Below are positions 38,356 through 46,745 of a stretch of DNA of 46,745 nucleotides, one piece after another (the first letter of the stretch is position 1; every line of letters starts with the position of its first letter). Below the pieces are notes generated by a model. It searched no databases. It saw only the letters and a program-made list of their open reading frames with translations, and was not told where the DNA came from. The position numbers and the translations under genes are program-made. Source of the stretch: an uncultured Caulobacterales bacterium (GTDB lineage Bacteria > Pseudomonadota > Alphaproteobacteria > Caulobacterales > Maricaulaceae); assembly GCA_938040095.1 (NCBI GenBank), contig CALHXF010000032.1:1-46745 (forward strand), in the 5' to 3' direction.

Positions 38356-38947
38356 TTCCGATTTAGCCAGCGTCCGCCGTGCGCTGCTGCCGCTCTCTAT
38401 TACGGATGGTACGCATGAGGTTAAACGCGACGGACAACGCGTTGCCGCCGTGTTGTGTCCGCTCGTGATGCGTTCTGAATGGCATATTGTTTTGACGCAA
38501 CGTCCAGAGACGATGCCTTCTCATCCGGGACAAATTGCTTTTCCCGGAGGGAAAGCGGAAGCCAGCGAGACGATAGCTCAAACAGCCCTTCGGGAGACGG
38601 AAGAAGAAATCGGCGTTGGGGCCGGTGATATCGAATTACTAGGTCGGTTACCGAGTTTCGATGCCGTGAGCCAGTATCGCATCACACCCTTTGTCGGCAT
38701 CATTGACTCAAAGGCCATAATTACACCTGACCCGCGTGAAGTCGAAAGCGTCTTCGAAGTCCCACTTTCGTTTTTAATGAGTACCTCGAACCATATCCGC
38801 AGAGAGGTCTTCTTTGATGGCGATACACATGTCCTTTTCGATATGCCATATGATGAGCCTGACGGGACGCATCGGAATATTTGGGGTATGACGGCGATGA
38901 CGTTATATCGTCTCTGGCAACGTGGATTCGAAGAGGACACAGCATGA
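38345..38947 (+). CDS. NUDIX hydrolase (CoA pyrophosphatase-like)
   Basis: Nudix box GGKAEASETIAQTALRETEEEIGV; LTQRPETMPSHPGQIAFPGG; ATG 38345 preferred. Confidence 0.92.
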   Translation: MTFDSDLASVRRALLPLSITDGTHEVKRDGQRVAAVLCPLVMRSEWHIVLTQRPETMPSHPGQIAFPGGKAEASETIAQTALRETEEEIGVGAGDIELLGRLPSFDAVSQYRITPFVGIIDSKAIITPDPREVESVFEVPLSFLMSTSNHIRREVFFDGDTHVLFDMPYDEPDGTHRNIWGMTAMTLYRLWQRGFEEDTA

Positions 38948-39864
38948 TAGACCGCCGTAGTTTTTTACTTTCCGCCGCAGCTTTAGCCGCTTGCAGTCGC
39001 GCCGTTCCCAATATTCCGCCTGATGCCAAAATTATGGCGATCACGATGGATGATTTTACCCAAAGTTTCGATGTGGGTTTAAGTCTCGAAGATCGAAATG
39101 CGAACATACTCAACGCATTTGATGAAGTTGGGCACAAAGCTGCAGGTTTTGTAACTGGGAGTTTTGTAAAGAGTGATGCTGGCCAAAAGGTCGTCGAGTC
39201 GTGGATTGCCCGCGGTCATGAAATCAGTAATCACACTTGGACACATGCTCATGCGAATGAGACCTCTACCGAGGTTTTTCTCGCAGATATCGCGCGTAAC
39301 CAAGACTTTTTAAGCGGCGTTCCGGGCACCAACGCCTATTTTAGGTTTCCCTTTTTAGATGACGGTAAAGATCGGGCTCAACAGGTTGCCTTGTTCGAAG
39401 GTTTGGAGAGCATGGGCTTAATCAATGCGCCCGTCACAATAGGAACAATAGACTGGTATACGACCAGTCGGTTGGAGGCGAGGTTGAGAGATGACCCAAA
39501 TACTGACCTTGCGCCCTATCGTGACTACTATGTTGAGATGTGTGTGACCCTCGCCAATTATTGGGAGAATATCTCAAAAATGCAGGGGTATGTTTCTCTG
39601 CCGCATCTCACACTTGTCCATCATAACGTATTGAATGGACATTTTTTAAAAGATGTCCTTTTGGCGCTCAAAGGAGATGGATGGTATTTCATGGATGCAA
39701 AAGATGCGCTGTCGACAGCGCTCTATCATGACCTCCCGCCAAACATTACTAATGGCAGGAACTGGTTGACCCTTCAGGGGAATAAGCGCGGCCTAGATCT
39801 CCCTGATTTCCCTAAAAAATATTGGAATACTGGGCGTAAGACGATGGACGCTTTAGGTCTTTAG
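38944..39864 (+). CDS. Polysaccharide deacetylase (NodB-like), twin-arginine/lipoprotein signal
   Basis: MIDRRSFLLSAAALAACS, AITMDDF, GHEISNHTWTHAH, FRFPF motifs; ATG 38944 overlaps Nudix stop. Confidence 0.85.
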   Translation: MIDRRSFLLSAAALAACSRAVPNIPPDAKIMAITMDDFTQSFDVGLSLEDRNANILNAFDEVGHKAAGFVTGSFVKSDAGQKVVESWIARGHEISNHTWTHAHANETSTEVFLADIARNQDFLSGVPGTNAYFRFPFLDDGKDRAQQVALFEGLESMGLINAPVTIGTIDWYTTSRLEARLRDDPNTDLAPYRDYYVEMCVTLANYWENISKMQGYVSLPHLTLVHHNVLNGHFLKDVLLALKGDGWYFMDAKDALSTALYHDLPPNITNGRNWLTLQGNKRGLDLPDFPKKYWNTGRKTMDALGL

Positions 39865-39878
39865 GATAAGACGCAAAC

Positions 39879-41108
39879 ATGACCCTTAACCCAACACAAT
39901 TTCCTTGGATGCGCGATACTGCGGTAACGGCGCTTTTTGACGCCTTACCTAAAGATAGCTTGCGCTTTGTCGGAGGTTGCGTGCGCAATGCGTTATGGGG
40001 CGAACCTGTCGCCGACACAGATTTGGCCTGCCAGCTTGAACCAAAAGCCGTCGTCGCAGCGTTGAATGCTGCGGGTATTCGAAATATTCCGACAGGTATT
40101 GAACATGGCACCGTCACGGCTGTGATTGATGGGCAGCCTTACGAAGTGACGAGTTTACGGCGAGACGTGGAAACGGATGGGCGACGGGCGACAGTATCTT
40201 ATACGACGGATTGGGCCGAAGATGCGCAGCGTCGCGACCTCACGATTAACGCGCTATATGCGGATTGGGATGGCGTTGTTTTTGATCCGACAGGGCAGGG
40301 GCTGGATGACATCGCATCAAGAAAATTCCGATTTGTAGGAGACGCAGAACAGCGTGTCCAAGAAGACTATTTGCGCATCCTCCGCTTCTTCCGATTTTTG
40401 GCATGGTATGGGGGACAAGAGAAGGTTGACGCGGCGTCGTTAAAAGCTTGTCGCGAACATCAGGCGGGTTTGCGGAAACTCTCCTCTGAACGGGTTTGGA
40501 TGGAGGTGAAAAAACTCCTTTCGGCACCTAACCCAAGACGTGCGTGTTACATCATGTTGACTAATGGGGTTTTGGAGACAATTTTGCCAGAAGCCAATAA
40601 TGTTGACGGGCTTGAGGCTGTTGTGAAACTGGAAGCCCGCGAAGGTTTCAATCCAGATCCGCTTTTACGACTAATGGCGATGAGCCCGCGTGAACCACTT
40701 CAAATGGCGTTGCTCACCAAACGCCTTAAGATGAGTAAGACTGAGACTTCGCGTCTTCGTGGATGGGCCGATGATGATGCGCAACTCGCTACGGATATGC
40801 CAGAACGTGAGCGTTTGGCAGCGATATATCGGTCAGGCAAGCAGGTCATTTTGGACCGTGCCCGTTTACGTGCCGCCGGGGAAACTGATCCAATTCAGTC
40901 TTCGCGCTGGATGGTTTTGGCCGATTTGGCGATGGGATGGCAGCCACCCGTTTTTCCAATTTCGGGTAAAGATTTGGCAGAGACGGGCGTTCCGAAAGGC
41001 CCTGCTATGGGCAAAGCCTTGAAGGCGTTGGAAGCCCTTTGGGTGCGGTCGGGCTTCTCAACTGAAAAACCGCAGCTTCTCGCTGCATTGAAATTTATGG
41101 GTTACTAA
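39879..41108 (+). CDS. CCA tRNA nucleotidyltransferase/poly(A) polymerase family
   Basis: FVGGCVRNALWGEPVADTDLAC, VTSLRRDVETDGRRATVSYTTDWAEDAQRRDLTINALYAD, EDYLRILRFFRF. Confidence 0.95.
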   Translation: MTLNPTQFPWMRDTAVTALFDALPKDSLRFVGGCVRNALWGEPVADTDLACQLEPKAVVAALNAAGIRNIPTGIEHGTVTAVIDGQPYEVTSLRRDVETDGRRATVSYTTDWAEDAQRRDLTINALYADWDGVVFDPTGQGLDDIASRKFRFVGDAEQRVQEDYLRILRFFRFLAWYGGQEKVDAASLKACREHQAGLRKLSSERVWMEVKKLLSAPNPRRACYIMLTNGVLETILPEANNVDGLEAVVKLEAREGFNPDPLLRLMAMSPREPLQMALLTKRLKMSKTETSRLRGWADDDAQLATDMPERERLAAIYRSGKQVILDRARLRAAGETDPIQSSRWMVLADLAMGWQPPVFPISGKDLAETGVPKGPAMGKALKALEALWVRSGFSTEKPQLLAALKFMGY

Positions 41109-41755
41109 TGTCAAATCTAACGCTTTATATCGGTAATTATAATTACTCATCATGGTCGCTGCGCGCGTGGCAAGTCCTGCGGAAGACGGAGTTACCGTTT
41201 CAATCCGTGATGATTGATTTGGACGTCCCAGGATATAAGGACGCGCTTCTGAAAGTCAGCGATGCAGGGACAGTTCCTGTCTTAGATGTCAATGGTGACA
41301 TGATCCCTGACAGTCTGGCGATTGCAGAATTTTGCGCGAAAGCCGTACCAAATCTCTGGCCGAAGGACGAAGCGTTATGGGCTGAGGCTAAGGCCATCGT
41401 GACGAAGATGCACACGGGGTTTGAAGCCATTCGCCGCGAAGCCCCAATGAATCTCCGTCGCCGGACCCAAGGTGTAATGCCTGCAGATTGCCTTGTCGAA
41501 GCGGCAGAGGTTTCTGACATGTGGGATGACTTATTAGGACGTCATGATGGTCCTTACCTTTTTAATGAGTGGACAATAGCCGACGCGTTTTATCTGCCTG
41601 TCGCAACGCGGTTTGAAAGCTATGGATTGCCGCGGACAACGCGGTCGGATGTCTACATTTCAGAACTCATGAGCGATCCCCACTATTTGGAGTGGGAAGC
41701 CTTAGCCTTTACGGAAACGCATATTCTGCCTGAAACAGACGCTGTGAACACCTAA
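41108..41755 (+). CDS. Glutathione S-transferase family protein
   Basis: LYIGNYNYSSWSLRAWQVLRKTELPFQ thioredoxin-like N-terminus, GTVPVLDVNGDMIPDSLAIAEF. Confidence 0.9.
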   Translation: MSNLTLYIGNYNYSSWSLRAWQVLRKTELPFQSVMIDLDVPGYKDALLKVSDAGTVPVLDVNGDMIPDSLAIAEFCAKAVPNLWPKDEALWAEAKAIVTKMHTGFEAIRREAPMNLRRRTQGVMPADCLVEAAEVSDMWDDLLGRHDGPYLFNEWTIADAFYLPVATRFESYGLPRTTRSDVYISELMSDPHYLEWEALAFTETHILPETDAVNT

Positions 41756-41786
41756 GTGAATTGGTTTCGGGCGTTGTTAATTTCGA

Positions 41787-42369
41787 TCACTGAATTCTAA
41801 CACGAACCAAAACCTCGCCTGTTGAATTTTGGGCGAGACTGGCGCTTGTTAGGCTGACCGTACAGTTCCCGCCCATGCAGCTCGTATTCGGTGTTGGGTT
41901 GGATAGGCTGCCGCCTGTGAAGCCTGTTGTCGACGCGGACAGGAAAGTGAGTTTATCTGGCAGAACATCTGAAATGGCAATATCGTCTGCAGGCGAGAAA
42001 ACATCACATATTTCTAAGACTCAATCGCCCTGCGCGGCTTGGCCGTTAAAAGTAGAGAGACGGTTGTTTGGGCGTACTGTATTTTCGAACGACGGCGCGA
42101 CGGCGCGACGGTGCCATCGGGTGTCGTGTGTGATCCTGTATTTACCAGATCGGCAGCGGCGCCGTCTAATATGGCATTATAATTATCAATAATGCCGTCG
42201 GCATTTGCATAGGAAGCGAGCAACTGAACAGTCGTGCCTGAGGGTTAAGTCAAACTCAACTATATATCACCTCTCCACGTATGATCAGCCTGAAAGCCAA
42301 GACCCTCATCAGTGATGATAAAGGCTTGCGTAACTTGGAAAGTGCGGACCAGCGGCACAGCGCAGTTTG
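41787..42369 (-). pseudogene. Decayed P-domain + DUF11 surface protein remnant
   Basis: Manual reverse translation recovers ITNCAVPLVRTFQVTQAFIITDEGLGFQADHTWRGDI*LSLT*PSGTTVQLLASYANADGIIDNYNAILDGAAADLVNTGSHTTPDGTVAPS(8-bp duplication)FENTVRPNNRLSTFNGQAAQGD*VLEICDVFSPADDIAISDVLPDKLTFLSASTTGFTGGSLSNPTPNTSCMGGNCTVSLTSASLAQNSTGEVLVRVRIQ*; three in-frame stops plus one frameshift. Confidence 0.85.
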
Positions 42370-44340
42370 TTATTTTATCAGTGCTCGAACTTGAATTTCC
42401 GCCGTCGTATCTATTGGCACGTCACCGCCAGAATATCGAATAACGCAGGCTGTTACGGCGCAGTCTTGGTTTGACGCGGGAAGGGCCGGTGACCCAAAGG
42501 CGCCACCTGTAAATCCAGTTGTCGTTGCAGAGATGAATTTTAAATTCGTTGGGAGCGTATCGCTTATGTCGACGTCTTCTGCGGCGGCCGTTGCAGTTGC
42601 CGAATTGGTGACGACGATTTTGTAAAGCACTTCGTTCCCAGGGGTCATGTAGAGCCCTAATGCACTTGGATCATAGACCTCAACGGTTTTGACGGCATTG
42701 ATATCAGCCTGTCGTCTACCACACATTGTTATCGTATGCATCGCGATGATCTGGAACGCGGGATCCGGTCCGACACTAATATCATTTCCGTAATCCCACT
42801 CGACGCGATCAACAGGTTGATTGAACGTCACGATCACATTGCCCGCGCTAGACGTTTGTGCCGCGTTGCCGCCTTGACCAATAGCTTCATTACCGGACAC
42901 GAAATTCTGGGTGCTTGGCGTGATAAGTGGGGTGACTGGAATGGTGCTGAGGAAGCCGCGGAATTGCAAACGATCCACCCATCCCCCTAAATCAACATCA
43001 AAAATGATGAATTGGAAGGCTCCAATACCGACGCCCGGCGTACCAATGTCCATTCCCATGGTTACGAATTTAGACGGCGAGTCGAAGTCAGCCGCGATCC
43101 CGATACTGTGCTCGCCTGTGAAGCCACCATTATAGTCAGTCTGGCTAACTGGCGTGTCCGTCCCGCCAATAGCGCCAAGATATCCCGTCGTGTCACCTTT
43201 AAGCTCAAAGTCTAAGTCAATGTTCGTTGAATTAACGGGATCAAATGCCGTGAAAGTTCGGGTGGTATCGCCCGAGGTCCATCCGTTTGTTGTGCCCGGC
43301 GCGCCGAACACGAGTTCGAACTGATCGATCGCAGGACAGCTTAGAGTTGGGGGGATTGAAGACGGCTGCACGTTGATGGTTACTGTGCTGTAGTCATCTT
43401 CAATAGAGACTCCATTGTTTGGCGTGGAGTCACTATCAGTTTGATCCGACGCAGTGATTTCTGTGACAACATTTGCGGCACCGATAGAGGCCGCTGTTGT
43501 TGTAAGCGTGAGTGTCGATATTGATCCGCTAGCTAAAGAGGTTGGTAAGGTCCAAACACCAGACACGGTGTTATACATCCCCGCGCCCACTTCGGTTATG
43601 AGTGTCAGGCCCGCTGGAATAGGCGCACTCGCTGTGACGTTGGTTGCTGCCGCAGGACCAGAGTTCACCAATGTATATGTCAATATAACTGTGTCAGACG
43701 TTTCAGGCGTCGTTGTATCAGCATCCACATTTAGGGATAAATCAGCGTCTGACGTATTAGCAAAAAACAGCGTCGCAATCCCAAAGTTTCCTTGATCGGC
43801 GTTGAAGCCATCACACACATTTACCGTCCAAGTGCCCGATGGGTCTTCTCCGTCAAAATTACCCAATCCACCTGCGAGTGGGTTATTGGTACGTACGAGA
43901 TTCTCATAGGGTGGCGCTATGCTACCATCTGGATCAGTGTGATCGCCCGTGTAGATTTCGTCAGTCGCACCATCGTCAATTTCGACGTTTAAATTTGCAT
44001 TTCCTTCGCCACCATTACTTGTAATCAATTCAGTTGTAGTCCCCGCAGGGGAACTTAGGCGGACACGCAAATCCCCGCGGTAGGTGGTTGTTGCTTGGAA
44101 ACCGAACTTTAACTCTTCAAAGCTCGTTAAGCCTGTGACCACGATTGGGTAGTTGAGTTCGTCGGCTGTGCCGCAGGTTGCATTGGGGCCGATTTGCTCA
44201 CCTGATGTAACAGTGCTAAAGCTTTGCGCAGCAGCCATTGTGGATAATCCACAGAGAAGGGCCGCCGCGGTGATTGCCCGCAAACAAGCTGACGCAAACG
44301 TCCAACGACGTGCGTCAAAATCTATCTCGTTAGAGGTCAT
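42370..44340 (-). CDS. Secreted surface protein: proprotein-convertase-P-like domain plus DUF11 repeats
   Basis: Signal peptide ...AALLCGLSTMAAAQS; FGFQATTTYRGDLRVRLSSPAGTTTELI...DPSGTWTVNVCDGF (P-domain-like); DUF11 motifs VILTYTLVNSGPAAATNVTASAPIPAGL and VLYKIVVTNSATATAAAEDVDISDTLPTNLKF. Confidence 0.85.
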   Translation of the reverse strand: MTSNEIDFDARRWTFASACLRAITAAALLCGLSTMAAAQSFSTVTSGEQIGPNATCGTADELNYPIVVTGLTSFEELKFGFQATTTYRGDLRVRLSSPAGTTTELITSNGGEGNANLNVEIDDGATDEIYTGDHTDPDGSIAPPYENLVRTNNPLAGGLGNFDGEDPSGTWTVNVCDGFNADQGNFGIATLFFANTSDADLSLNVDADTTTPETSDTVILTYTLVNSGPAAATNVTASAPIPAGLTLITEVGAGMYNTVSGVWTLPTSLASGSISTLTLTTTAASIGAANVVTEITASDQTDSDSTPNNGVSIEDDYSTVTINVQPSSIPPTLSCPAIDQFELVFGAPGTTNGWTSGDTTRTFTAFDPVNSTNIDLDFELKGDTTGYLGAIGGTDTPVSQTDYNGGFTGEHSIGIAADFDSPSKFVTMGMDIGTPGVGIGAFQFIIFDVDLGGWVDRLQFRGFLSTIPVTPLITPSTQNFVSGNEAIGQGGNAAQTSSAGNVIVTFNQPVDRVEWDYGNDISVGPDPAFQIIAMHTITMCGRRQADINAVKTVEVYDPSALGLYMTPGNEVLYKIVVTNSATATAAAEDVDISDTLPTNLKFISATTTGFTGGAFGSPALPASNQDCAVTACVIRYSGGDVPIDTTAEIQVRALIK

Positions 44341-44419
44341 CCCGAACCCACATTTCTTAGAACCAATTTGTTCTTCCCTGACATCCTACAGGGACTTGAT
44401 TGACCAGACCTTAATCACT

Positions 44420-45007
44420 TTAGTCACGTTCGGTCGATGTGGCGGTTGTTGAACGGGCAAGAGATTGATGTTGTTTGGCTTTTGCTTTCGCGTCGCGCTG
44501 AACATTATTGCCGCGTTTGCCTAGTCTTCTATCGGCGCTAATCGTCCATTTTCCGCTTTTATTCTGACTGATCAAGACGCGAACAAACTTGGCTTGTGTT
44601 TCTCGACTATTCGGATTTTCTACACGCCAAGTCAGGGTGCCAGGCTGTTTTTCATTAGGTGGGCCAAAAGCTTCGGTAAGTGATTTCGCTGTATCGGTGA
44701 ACGCTTCGGTTTGTGCGTTGTAGATAACGGTGATTTTGTCGATTTGCTTGGCAGATTTAAATTTATGTCCGTAGAGTTTGACGCGCTGTCCATCTTCGAA
44801 GCGGTACAGGCGCCCCTGCATGCGTGGGTCGTTCGAGCGAAATCGTCGATCAGAGGTTAGTCTCTTCGCGATCGTTGCATTTGATAAATCTAACCCACTT
44901 ATTTCCAATAGGAGTTTCACAGGGTCAGTTGAAACATCCGCATAAGCGGTTGTGCCGATCAGGGCCGTGGCCGCTGCTAGGGTCAATGATACAATAAACT
45001 GGCGCAT
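44420..45007 (-). CDS. Hypothetical secreted protein
   Basis: Signal peptide MRQFIVSLTLAAATALIGTTAYA; basic Ala/Lys/Thr/Ser-rich tail; no recognised family. Confidence 0.75.
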   Translation of the reverse strand: MRQFIVSLTLAAATALIGTTAYADVSTDPVKLLLEISGLDLSNATIAKRLTSDRRFRSNDPRMQGRLYRFEDGQRVKLYGHKFKSAKQIDKITVIYNAQTEAFTDTAKSLTEAFGPPNEKQPGTLTWRVENPNSRETQAKFVRVLISQNKSGKWTISADRRLGKRGNNVQRDAKAKAKQHQSLARSTTATSTERD

Positions 45008-45081
45008 GGGCTATCTCCACAATTCGGGAGTAGCATTGCGTTAGTGTGATTAAGAAAGCGCAAATGGCGCCGTAATTGACC

Positions 45082-46179
45082 CTAGACGTTGAATTTGAAG
45101 AGCATGATGTCGCCGTCTTTGACGATATATTCTTTACCTTCTTGGCGTACCTTGCCCGCGTCTTTTGCGCCCGCTTCGCCATTATTATCGACATAATCTT
45201 GGTAGGCTGTCGTTTCAGCGCGGATGAAGCCTTTTTCGAAATCGCCGTGAATAACGCCCGCACATTTTGGTGCCGTCCAGCCGTCTTGGAATGTCCAAGC
45301 GCGGGCTTCTTTTGGGCCAACTGTGAAATAGGTTTTCAAACCCAGCAAGGTGAAGCCTGAACGGATGAGGCGGTTGAGACCTGGCTCTTTGAGGCCAATC
45401 GCGTCCAAATACTCGGCTTGTTCTTCATCTTCCAGCACGGCCATTTCAGATTCGATCTGTGCGGAAATCACAACGGCTTGTGCGCCCTCAGATTCGGCAT
45501 GGGCGAGAACTTTGGCGGAAAAATCGTTACCTTCGGCGGCGCTATCTTCGTCGACATTGGCGACATAGAGAACTGGCTTCGACGTAAGCAACTGCAGCAT
45601 CCGCCACGCTTTTGCGTCGTCTTCGTCGATTTCTAGGGTGCGGGCAGGTTTGCCGTCTTCCAAAACAGGAATCGCCATTTCAATGAGGCGGATCGTTTGT
45701 AGCGCGTCTTTGTCGTTTTGCTTGATCTTCTTTTCTAGCCCCGGCTTGCGCTTCTCGAGGCTTTCGAGATCGGCGAGCATCAACTCTGTTTCGATTGTTT
45801 CATAATCCGACATTGGATCGATGCGACCTTCGACATGGGTGATGTCGTCATCTTCGAAACAGCGCAGAACGTAGACGATCGCATCTGTTTCGCGAATGTT
45901 GGCGAGGAACTGGTTGCCCATGCCTTCGCCTTGGGACGCACCCTTCACGAGGCCCGCAATATCAACGAAATTCATACGCGCAGGGATGATGGAGGCCGAA
46001 CCGCCGATCTTCGCAATGATGTCCAAACGTGCTTCTGGCACAGCGACATCGCCCACATTGGGTTCAATGGTACAGAACGGATAATTGGCCGCTTGTGCAT
46101 TGGCTGTTTTGGTCAGCGCATTGAAGAGTGTGGACTTGCCGACATTTGGCAGACCAACGATACCGCATTTGAAACCCAT
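45082..46179 (-). CDS. ychF: Redox-regulated ATPase YchF/Obg family GTPase
   Basis: MGFKCGIVGLPNVGKSTLFNALTKTANAQAANYPFCTIEPNVG, NFVDIAGLVKGASQGEGMGNQFLANIRE, TYFTVGPKEARAWTF; ATG 46179 preferred over 46203. Confidence 0.97.
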   Translation of the reverse strand: MGFKCGIVGLPNVGKSTLFNALTKTANAQAANYPFCTIEPNVGDVAVPEARLDIIAKIGGSASIIPARMNFVDIAGLVKGASQGEGMGNQFLANIRETDAIVYVLRCFEDDDITHVEGRIDPMSDYETIETELMLADLESLEKRKPGLEKKIKQNDKDALQTIRLIEMAIPVLEDGKPARTLEIDEDDAKAWRMLQLLTSKPVLYVANVDEDSAAEGNDFSAKVLAHAESEGAQAVVISAQIESEMAVLEDEEQAEYLDAIGLKEPGLNRLIRSGFTLLGLKTYFTVGPKEARAWTFQDGWTAPKCAGVIHGDFEKGFIRAETTAYQDYVDNNGEAGAKDAGKVRQEGKEYIVKDGDIMLFKFNV

Positions 46180-46304
46180 GAGAGCCTCCTGAATTTTAGG
46201 CAAAATCTATATCTTGATGTGTCGCGGCTCTTTTCAGGCCACGCCCCAAGCGTCAAGCCAAATTGCCCCATACACTTCGTGGATATACAGTCCTATGAGA
46301 GCTT

Positions 46305-46688
46305 ATGACACCTGAAACTCTTGTCAGAAACCATCTTTGCTTGCGCATTTGGCTGCAACGGATTGCGCTGCCTACGATGATGGTATTGATTGCGCTTCTA
46401 TATGCGTTCTCGGCGATCTCCGACGCGCCACGGTTTCGCGACCATAACGCGACGATTGTTGGGTTCTTTGCCTTTTATTTCGTACTTGTCCGCGGCGGGC
46501 ATATGTTGATGATCCGTTCGATGCACAAAGATATGATGCGCAAATATGAAGCGCCTTATCGATATGAATTGGCGGCGGTTGATCCTGTCCTGTTTCGCAA
46601 GCGCACCCTTGGTTTTACCCTCGCGCAAATCAAACGCCGTATATTAGAAGATGCCAACCGCCCGAATGGGGAACGGTCGAAATACTAA
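46305..46688 (+). CDS. Hypothetical small membrane protein
   Basis: Two hydrophobic segments (IALPTMMVLIALLYAFSAI; ATIVGFFAFYFVLVRGGHMLMI); no recognised family. Confidence 0.65.
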   Translation: MTPETLVRNHLCLRIWLQRIALPTMMVLIALLYAFSAISDAPRFRDHNATIVGFFAFYFVLVRGGHMLMIRSMHKDMMRKYEAPYRYELAAVDPVLFRKRTLGFTLAQIKRRILEDANRPNGERSKY

Positions 46689-46745
46689 CGGGCAGGGTGG
46701 ACCACTCGCAGCCCATCGCCTCTGTTTCAAGGGGGAGCTGCCGAT

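Noticed and set aside
41875-42192. 105-aa plus-strand ORF
   Set aside because: Antisense to the P-domain/DUF11 remnant; no motif or RBS; explained by the pseudogene.
42014-42223. 69-aa minus ORF as an independent small gene
   Set aside because: It is a fragment of the pseudogene; its C-terminus is out of frame after the 8-bp duplication.
1-46745. CRISPR arrays, tRNA/rRNA genes, insertion sequences, prophage
   Set aside because: Scanned by eye; saw no periodic repeats with spacers, cloverleaf/CCA patterns, transposase motifs or phage genes.

Overview
The window is ordinary-looking chromosome from an alphaproteobacterium (gene content suggests Caulobacterales/Hyphomonadaceae-like; this is inference). 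I see no CRISPR array, prophage, transposase, rRNA or tRNA. Main blocks: (1) molybdenum-cofactor cluster: partial moeA, divergent from xdhC-mocA-moaA-moaD-moaE-moaB/mog-moaC; (2) sugar catabolism island: GH3-xylB-xylA operon, divergent LacI regulator, MFS sugar porter, second GH3, second LacI, Entner-Doudoroff operon zwf-pgl-edd-glk, and an SMP-30 lipoprotein; (3) ABC exporter and recQ; (4) queC-queE with small secreted orphan proteins; (5) MoxR-DUF58-DUF4159-membrane protein operon, next to DUF1285-Nudix-polysaccharide deacetylase-CCA transferase-GST; (6) a secreted P-domain/DUF11 surface protein abutting a decayed remnant of the same architecture; (7) ychF. The most interesting non-annotated signals are: a TGACAnCGnTGTCA operator family at three sugar-gene promoters, one with three TGACA half-sites at exact 10-bp spacing; a P-domain/DUF11 pseudogene with datable lesions; a 9-G homopolymer early in zwf; a 22-aa hydrophobic mini-ORF; and a minus-strand terminator embedded in the queE coding sequence. 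I found no convincing wholly new system. The MoxR/DUF58/DUF4159 operon is the best candidate for an uncharacterised conserved one.
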